The notes under the pieces: model-generated
Told to the model about the DNA's origin: nothing
Database searches by the model: none
Seen by the model: the letters and a program-made list of their open reading frames with translations, nothing else
Translations under genes and position numbers: made by a program
Assembly: GCA_937959315.1 (NCBI GenBank)
Contig: CALGRC010000123.1
Location: 1 to 19,708 of the forward strand
Direction of reading: 5' to 3'
DNA from: an uncultured Clostridia bacterium
Lineage (GTDB): Bacteria > Bacillota > Clostridia > UMGS1810
DNA: 19,708 nt
In this document: positions 14,947-19,708 of the stretch, piece by piece
Layout of the letters: each line of letters begins with the position of its first letter
Position numbering within the stretch: the stretch's first letter is position 1

Positions 14947-17481
14947 TTAGGCCGTTACTGTGTTGCTGGCCGACTGCAATCCATATTTTTCAACCGCGTT
15001 TTCCCGCATCTTGTATTTTAATATTTTCCCCGCCGCATTCATCGGAAATTCGTCTACAAAATCTACATACCGCGGTGTTTTGTGCTTGGCCATATGTGAC
15101 CGGACATAATCCTTCATTTCATCCTCAGTCATGGTCTCATTTTCCTTCAAAATCACCACCGCCATAATTTCCTCACCGTACTGCTCATCCGGCACACCAA
15201 TCACCTGTACATCCTTGACCTTTGGATGGGTATAAATAAAATCCTCAATTTCCTTTGGATAGATGTTTTCCCCCCCGCGGATAATCATATCTTTGATACG
15301 CCCGGTAATTTTATAATTGCCGTCTGCCGTACGGCGCGCCAGGTCACCGGTATGCAGCCAGCCCTGCTCGTCAATGGCATTGGCCGTTGCCTCAGGCATT
15401 TTATAATACCCTTTCATGATATTATACCCCCGCGCCACAAATTCGCCGTCAACCTCGTCCGGCAAATCCTCGCCGGTTTCAGGGTCTACAATTTTACATT
15501 CCACGCCGGGCAGCGCGCGGCCAACTGTCTGCACCCGCACATCCAACGGGTCGTCCACACGGCTCTGTGTACAACCGGGCGACGCCTCTGTCTGCCCATA
15601 CACAATGGTAATCTGTGACATATGCATCTTATCCACTACATCCTGCATCACCTTCACCGGGCAGGGGCTGCCTGCCATAATGCCGGTGCGCATATAAGAA
15701 AAGTCCGTCTTGTCAAAATCCTCGTGCTCCAGCAGCGCAATGAACATGGTGGGCACCCCGTGGAAACAGGTGATTTTTTCCTTGTTGATACAAGCCAATG
15801 CCGGCCGCGGCGAAAAGTACGGCAGCGGCGACATGGTGACGCCGTGGGTCACACAGGCCGTCATGGCCAGCACCATACCAAAGCAATGGAACATAGGCAC
15901 CTGAATCATCATGCGGTCGGCCGTGGACAAATCCATGCAGTCCCCAATGTTTTTCCCATTGTTGACAATATTGTAATGGGTCAGCATAACCCCCTTCGGG
16001 AACCCGGTCGTCCCCGAGGTATACTGCATATTGGCAACATCATGCCGGTTGACCATCGCCGCGCGCTGCCAAACCGCTTCGATTGGCACCTGCTGCGCAA
16101 AAGACAGCGCCTGCTCCCAGGTCAGGCAGCCGGGCTGCTGGGAATCTACAGTGATGATATTGCGCAAAAAGGGAAGCCTACGGCTGTGGAGCGGTTTGCC
16201 GGCTTCATGCTCAGCAAGCTCGGGGCACAGCTCTTTAATAATACCCACATAGTCAGAATCCTTGTATCCGTCAATCATCACCAGCGTATGGGTATCCGAC
16301 TGCCGCAGCAAATATTCGGCTTCATGGATTTTATAGGCGGTATTGACCGTCACCAGCACCGCCCCGATTTTGGTGGTTGCCCAAAAGGTGATATACCACT
16401 GCGGTACGTTGGTCGCCCAAATGGCCACATGATCCCCGCGCTTGACGCCCAGCGCAATCAGCGCGCGCGCAAACTCGTCCACATCCTCGCGGAACTGTGC
16501 ATAGGTACGGGTATAGTCAAGCGTGGTATACCGGAAGGCATATTGATCGGGGAATTCTTCTGCCATGCGATCCAAGAGCTGGCTGAAAGTTAAATCGATG
16601 AGCGTATCCTTTTCCCAAACATATTTTCCTGTCTTGGCCTGATTGTCAAACAACACGCTTTTCCCCACCGAGCGGTTTTCCAAAAATTGTTCCATATAAT
16701 TCATGAAATTCGGAAATACAATGCCTGCATCGGTAAGCTCATGTGCCCAGCGCTTGACCCATTCCAGCGAAATATAGCCCTCGTAGTTGATGGAGCGCAG
16801 CGCCCGCATCATGGCTGCAACCGGCAGATCCCCCTCGCCCATCATGCGGTATTGCGGCCCATGCTCTGTCATCACCGAATCCTTGATGTGGACATATTTG
16901 ATATATGCACCCAGGTTTTGCACCGTCTGTTCCGGCGCCTCCCCGGCAAACCGGTAAGGGTGGTGCAAATCCCACAGCGCGCCGGCAAAATCGCTTTCCA
17001 GCCGGTTTAAAAGGCTTGCCAGCCGTTTGGTATCACTGTATACGCCGTTGCTTTCCACTAGCAGCGTCACACCGTTCTGCTCAGCAAGCGGCACCAGCTT
17101 TTGCAGCACCGAGCAAACATAATCGTCGTCTACTTCCCCCTCTGGCTGCGGTTCCAGGTCGGCCAATATGCGGATAAACTTTGCGCCGATTTTTTTTGCC
17201 AGCGCAAGATAGCGCGTAATTTCCTCTATATTTTCCGCTTCCCGGCTGCGATCCTTCAAGCAGCAGCCAGACGACAGGCAGGGGATTTCCAAATGCAGCT
17301 TCTTGAGCTTAGCAACGGTACTATCTATCTGCTCTTCCTGAAATGGCGGCGCTTCTACCGCAAAAATATCTTCGCCCAGCCCGCGGATTTCAATTCCATC
17401 AAATCCCAGGTCCTTTGCCATGGAATAGATATCCTTCCAATCAAAATCCGGGCATCCCAAAGTAGAAAATGCAATTTTCAT
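14947..17481 (-). CDS. Fusion: sugar-phosphate isomerase/epimerase TIM barrel + AMP-forming acyl-CoA synthetase (844 aa)
   Basis: Two complete enzymes in one frame. Residues 1-270 are an AP_endonuc_2/xylose-isomerase-like TIM barrel opening MKIAFSTLGCPDFDW; expected metal ligands are visible as Glu143 (LLVESN), Asp171 (WDLHHPY), His198 (YVHIKDS) and Glu240 (ISLEW). A linker (about 271-295) leads to an adenylating enzyme (296-844): phosphate loop YTSGTTGFPKG (487-497), YGQTEASPG (628-636), WLHTGDLA (708-715), the hinge GRIKDMIIRGGENIYPKEIE (727-746) and the C-terminal Lys819 in NAAGKILKYK. This half resembles medium/long-chain or broad acyl-CoA ligases. I start at the ATG at 17481 (AGGGGGA upstream); an extension to a TTG at 17517 has no support. 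Neither half lacks a key residue. Substrates are unknown: a carboxylic acid is activated with ATP and CoA, and the barrel probably isomerises or epimerises a sugar-like or hydroxy-keto compound. Confidence 0.93.
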   Translation of the reverse strand: MKIAFSTLGCPDFDWKDIYSMAKDLGFDGIEIRGLGEDIFAVEAPPFQEEQIDSTVAKLKKLHLEIPCLSSGCCLKDRSREAENIEEITRYLALAKKIGAKFIRILADLEPQPEGEVDDDYVCSVLQKLVPLAEQNGVTLLVESNGVYSDTKRLASLLNRLESDFAGALWDLHHPYRFAGEAPEQTVQNLGAYIKYVHIKDSVMTEHGPQYRMMGEGDLPVAAMMRALRSINYEGYISLEWVKRWAHELTDAGIVFPNFMNYMEQFLENRSVGKSVLFDNQAKTGKYVWEKDTLIDLTFSQLLDRMAEEFPDQYAFRYTTLDYTRTYAQFREDVDEFARALIALGVKRGDHVAIWATNVPQWYITFWATTKIGAVLVTVNTAYKIHEAEYLLRQSDTHTLVMIDGYKDSDYVGIIKELCPELAEHEAGKPLHSRRLPFLRNIITVDSQQPGCLTWEQALSFAQQVPIEAVWQRAAMVNRHDVANMQYTSGTTGFPKGVMLTHYNIVNNGKNIGDCMDLSTADRMMIQVPMFHCFGMVLAMTACVTHGVTMSPLPYFSPRPALACINKEKITCFHGVPTMFIALLEHEDFDKTDFSYMRTGIMAGSPCPVKVMQDVVDKMHMSQITIVYGQTEASPGCTQSRVDDPLDVRVQTVGRALPGVECKIVDPETGEDLPDEVDGEFVARGYNIMKGYYKMPEATANAIDEQGWLHTGDLARRTADGNYKITGRIKDMIIRGGENIYPKEIEDFIYTHPKVKDVQVIGVPDEQYGEEIMAVVILKENETMTEDEMKDYVRSHMAKHKTPRYVDFVDEFPMNAAGKILKYKMRENAVEKYGLQSASNTVTA

Positions 17482-17532
17482 CTTATCGTTTCCCCCTAAA
17501 TCTATACAGATACACAAATCTATTTAAAATGT

Positions 17533-17562
17533 ATTATATCATATCTTTGGCAAGCCCCGCAA
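17533..17562 (-). promoter_or_regulatory. Promoter of the fusion gene
   Basis: On the minus strand TATAAT (17533-17538) is preceded by TGA, an extended -10 (TGN), with a weak -35 TTGCGG (17557-17562) at 18 bp. The start of transcription would be near 17527, giving a leader of about 45 nt. Confidence 0.6.
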
Positions 17563-17604
17563 TATTTTTTTCAATTCTTCCACTGCCAGAATGCTGCTAC
17601 CACA

Positions 17605-17633
17605 TTGACAAACCGTTTATTTTCAGATATGAT
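17605..17633 (+). promoter_or_regulatory. Promoter of the GT-C glycosyltransferase gene
   Basis: TTGACA (17605-17610) and TATGAT (17628-17633) are 17 bp apart. Transcription should start near 17640, directly before the GGATGGAGG ribosome binding site, which supports the GTG at 17663 as the start codon rather than the upstream in-frame ATG at 17645. Confidence 0.8.
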
Positions 17634-17662
17634 GAAAAAAAGCTTTGGATGGAGGAACCCGC

Positions 17663-19177
17663 GTGAAATTCTATATCAAGATAACAGGCAGTATAGAAAC
17701 AGGCTTCCGTTTCTGGAAAGGCAGCCATTGGCTTTACAAGCTTACACAGGCGGTGATTTGCCTGTTTGTTTTGCTGGTTATTTTTTTGAGTATACAAAAA
17801 ATATTCTGGGAGGATACCAAACGGTTTTTCCCCTATTTTTTTATCTGCCTTGCCGTTGCCGGCGGCTGTGCGGCCCTTGCCCTTCTGCCATGGCCCAGGC
17901 ACACCGGCATTTGCCTGTTTATGATTGCCCTGCTTTTGCGGTGCGCCATGCTGATGTGGTATCCCATCGCCCCAGCCAGTGATTTTAAGCTGCAGCTGGA
18001 TTTAGCAATGGAGTTTTCCTATGCCGACCCTTTTGATTGGCCGCAAATGATGGCAGAATCCAACAATATGTTCTATCAAAACTGGTGCGTACATGCACCG
18101 TTTTTGCTGTTGGAAATGGTTGTTTTAAAGCTGTGCGGGCACAATCCGGCTGGGCTTCAACTGGTATTTTCTATCTGTTCGGCAGCGTCTTGTGTAGTAA
18201 CCTGCCAAATTGCACAGCAGCTCTTTGGACGGCGGGCGGGCATCGCAGCCGGGCTGCTCATGGCCATACAGCCCACAGTGCTGTTTTTCATGCCCGTACT
18301 TTCCAATCAGCATGCTGCAACCCTCTTTTTCTTACTGGCAGTATACATGGCTGCCGCCCGGCCCATAGGGAACTCAAATGCTTCCCGCCTGTCACCCTGG
18401 CAAAGCACTGCTATCAACATACTGCTGACCGGCTTTTTTAGCGGCCTGTCCCAGTTGCTACGCCCGGAAATGGCGGTTTTCCATCTGGTGTTGCTAGCGT
18501 ACTGGCTCATTTACCTGCCCATTGCGGCAAAAGCAGCGCATTCGCGCATTTGGCCTGTCATTTGGCAGGGTGTCCTCCATCTGCTGGTCTACCTATGCGC
18601 CTTTTATATCCTAGTGGGCAGTGTCAACATCATATTGCAAAAAACACAATTTATCAACGGCTCCATTTTAGAAGGCAATTTAAAATACAAAATAATGGTC
18701 GGGCTCAACCCAGAAGCCGGCGGACTTTGGAATGTCCCGGACAGCGAGGTATCCGACCCGGAAGAAATGGAGCAGCTCATTCGCGAGCGGCTCTCCAACC
18801 CGCTGCAAACAGCATCGCTTATGGTCAAAAAACTTGGTATCCAGTTTGGCACCTACAATTATAGCTGGGCCATTGGCAGCCAGCGCGGCTGGCTGACGGA
18901 TAAATTCTTCCCTAGTATCACCCAATCTTTCATGTTGGTCATCCTGACACTGGCTGCGCTAAGCGCCCTGCTGATCCTGCGGAAAAGCAGCCCGCCGCAA
19001 GTATTGCCCTTTATTGTGCTATGTGGTTTTTTTGCCGCCTTTGCCATCATTGAAATTCAAGACCGGTATAATTATCTTCTCATCCCCATATTTATCATTT
19101 TGGCAGTGCAGCCGCTGGCAGAAGGATACCGCCAGATTGTACGCATACGGCAAAAAAGGCCCATACAGCAAAAATAA
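17663..19177 (+). CDS. GT-C membrane glycosyltransferase, family 39-like (504 aa)
   Basis: Polytopic membrane protein with about ten hydrophobic segments. The first outside loop carries WYPIAPASDFKLQLDLA, with Asp107 in the position of the catalytic acid of GT-C enzymes (PMT/ArnT/GT39 layout), then helices with GLSQLLRPE (a typical cytoplasmic-loop arginine motif), a soluble stretch about residues 330-400, and a late QDRYNYLLIPIFIIL helix that corresponds to the ERY-LLP-like segment of the family. Such enzymes transfer a sugar from a polyprenyl-phosphate donor to an acceptor on the outer face of the membrane. Donor and acceptor cannot be read. Start GTG chosen for its GGATGGAGG ribosome binding site. 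The gene is divergent from the fusion gene, and its last codons overlap the stem of the next terminator. Also possible: an uncharacterised wall polymer transferase of the same fold. Confidence 0.78.
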   Translation: MKFYIKITGSIETGFRFWKGSHWLYKLTQAVICLFVLLVIFLSIQKIFWEDTKRFFPYFFICLAVAGGCAALALLPWPRHTGICLFMIALLLRCAMLMWYPIAPASDFKLQLDLAMEFSYADPFDWPQMMAESNNMFYQNWCVHAPFLLLEMVVLKLCGHNPAGLQLVFSICSAASCVVTCQIAQQLFGRRAGIAAGLLMAIQPTVLFFMPVLSNQHAATLFFLLAVYMAAARPIGNSNASRLSPWQSTAINILLTGFFSGLSQLLRPEMAVFHLVLLAYWLIYLPIAAKAAHSRIWPVIWQGVLHLLVYLCAFYILVGSVNIILQKTQFINGSILEGNLKYKIMVGLNPEAGGLWNVPDSEVSDPEEMEQLIRERLSNPLQTASLMVKKLGIQFGTYNYSWAIGSQRGWLTDKFFPSITQSFMLVILTLAALSALLILRKSSPPQVLPFIVLCGFFAAFAIIEIQDRYNYLLIPIFIILAVQPLAEGYRQIVRIRQKRPIQQK

Positions 19178-19192
19178 TTTGCTGTATGGGCC
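19152..19192 (-). terminator. Intrinsic terminator for the 69-aa gene, overlapping the GT-C gene end
   Basis: A 15-bp perfect stem (GGCCCATACAGCAAA at 19158-19172 with its complement at 19178-19192) has the GT-C stop codon TAA inside its 5-nt loop. On the minus strand it is followed by six T (19152-19157), an excellent terminator for the minus-strand gene ending at 19217; on the plus strand it lacks a T run. Confidence 0.88.
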
Positions 19193-19216
19193 CCGATGAT
19201 GGCATGATACACTGGA

Positions 19217-19426
19217 TTAAAATATGTCTTTTATTACATACCTTGCATACGCATGGTCCTTTTTCCTGACATAAATTTTATATTCCGGCTGGGTTGCTGT
19301 ATTTGCAAATACCGGAGTAACAATCCTATAATCAATACCGTTTGCGCTTAAAATATCCCGTATTTTTGCCTGCCATATAAAATGATAGGTTGAAATCAAC
19401 AATTTCCGGTTCCATACGGCAATCAT
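19217..19426 (-). CDS. Small hypothetical protein, 69 aa
   Basis: Begins MIAVWNRKLLISTYH and ends YKIYVRKKDHAYARYVIKDIF. It has no signal peptide and no clear membrane helix. The layout (an N-terminal WNRK-L strand, a helix IRDILSANGIDYRIVT, then Y-x-IYVRKKD-x-x-A) recalls small Clostridia proteins with a DUF2007-like ferredoxin-type fold, where YxVYVxKxD-x-x-A is common; this is a resemblance, not a proven assignment. GGGAG precedes the ATG. It starts 46 bp after the FAD oxidoreductase stop on the same strand, with no promoter or terminator seen between them, so it is probably co-transcribed, and it is followed by a strong terminator. Function unknown. Confidence 0.7.
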   Translation of the reverse strand: MIAVWNRKLLISTYHFIWQAKIRDILSANGIDYRIVTPVFANTATQPEYKIYVRKKDHAYARYVIKDIF

Positions 19427-19472
19427 AAATACCCGCTCCCATCAGTACCATCCAACTTATGCAAAAAGCACT

Positions 19473-19708
19473 TTAAAAAACTGCGTTTTGTCTGCGCAGC
19501 AAGCTGCACAGCTGGTTGATATCCAGTTTGGTGACATCCTGCGCCAGGGCCGCTGCCAAACCAGCCGCCTGGCCGGTTACCGCGCAGGCTGGAATCACAC
19601 GGGTGATATCCCACATAGCGTCAGTAACAGATACGCACCGTCCAGCTGCCAGCAAGTTTTTCACCCGCCCGCCATGTAAAATGCGAAACGGCAAATGATA
19701 AACCGGCC
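19473..19708 (-). CDS. FAD-dependent oxidoreductase, C-terminal part only
   Basis: The frame is open to the right edge, so only the last 77 or so codons are visible. The motifs YHLPFRILHG, NLLAAGRCVSVTDAMWDITR and VIPACAVTGQAAGLAAALA are the C-terminal FAD-binding signature of the FAD_oxidored family (PF12831). Members are two-electron oxidoreductases of varied or unknown substrate, often found near carbohydrate genes in gut Firmicutes and Bacteroidota. The tail ends LDINQLCSLLRRQNAVF, the usual family end, so the C-terminus is complete. It leads, after 46 bp, to the 69-aa gene. Confidence 0.88.
   Translation of the reverse strand, partial: PVYHLPFRILHGGRVKNLLAAGRCVSVTDAMWDITRVIPACAVTGQAAGLAAALAQDVTKLDINQLCSLLRRQNAVF

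Noticed and set aside
15622..16593. 323-aa plus-strand open frame opposite the acyl-CoA synthetase half
   Set aside because: Antisense shadow of a strongly conserved enzyme; no ribosome binding site and an His/Arg-rich composition typical of reverse-frame reading.
1..19708. CRISPR array, toxin-antitoxin pair or phage-defence island
   Set aside because: No spaced direct repeats, no paired small overlapping genes with known folds, and no nuclease or helicase genes were found.

Overview
The window looks like a chromosomal segment of a spore-forming, low-to-mid GC Bacillota of class Clostridia, probably a gut Oscillospirales-like or related lineage. The evidence is the gpr-spoIIP sporulation pair with a consensus sigma-E promoter, a DUF6514-type small protein, an SLH-anchored surface protein (Gram-positive S-layer style anchoring), GGAGG ribosome binding sites and TTGACA-N17-TATAAT promoters throughout. 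No phage, transposase, CRISPR array or rRNA was seen. The taxonomic call is an inference from gene content only.

Layout, left to right. (1) 1-1243: the 3' part of an MscS-type mechanosensitive channel gene, overlapping tail-to-tail by 15 bp with a small DUF6514-like gene. (2) 1457-4510: a xylose module, xylA-xylB, driven by a near-consensus promoter whose start region carries alternating GCACG/CGTGC repeats, and ending in a hairpin. (3) 4610-9364: a 1466-residue secreted SLH surface protein on the minus strand. Its roughly 300-bp leader holds two consensus promoters, a (GTAT)13 microsatellite, a tiny ORF and a terminator-like hairpin. (4) 9379-11184: a CPA1-type potassium/proton antiporter with two C-terminal RCK_C-like modules and a structured leader. 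(5) 11218-11394: a tRNA-Thr(CGU) with its own promoter and terminator. (6) 11438-13811: gpr and spoIIP. (7) 13823-17562: a minus-strand pair, a GH172/DUF2961 protein downstream of an 844-residue fusion of a sugar-phosphate isomerase/epimerase TIM barrel with a complete acyl-CoA-synthetase-type adenylating enzyme. (8) 17605-19192: a divergent GT-C membrane glycosyltransferase. (9) 19217-19708: a small hypothetical protein and the 3' end of a FAD-dependent oxidoreductase, both minus strand.

How the parts work together. XylA and XylB convert xylose to xylulose 5-phosphate; no xylose transporter or regulator is inside the window. MscS and the antiporter both serve osmotic and ion homeostasis but are separate units. 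Gpr (small acid-soluble protein degradation at germination) and SpoIIP (septal peptidoglycan degradation during engulfment) form the pair known from Bacillus subtilis, and here the intergenic sequence shows the sigma-E promoter of spoIIP directly.

The two things most worth following up are the TIM-barrel/adenylating-enzyme fusion, co-directional with a GH172 enzyme 47 bp downstream, and the leader of the SLH protein. In that leader a 13-copy tetranucleotide repeat starts where transcription from a consensus promoter is predicted to begin, which makes it a candidate contingency (phase-variable) locus combined with an attenuator-like hairpin.
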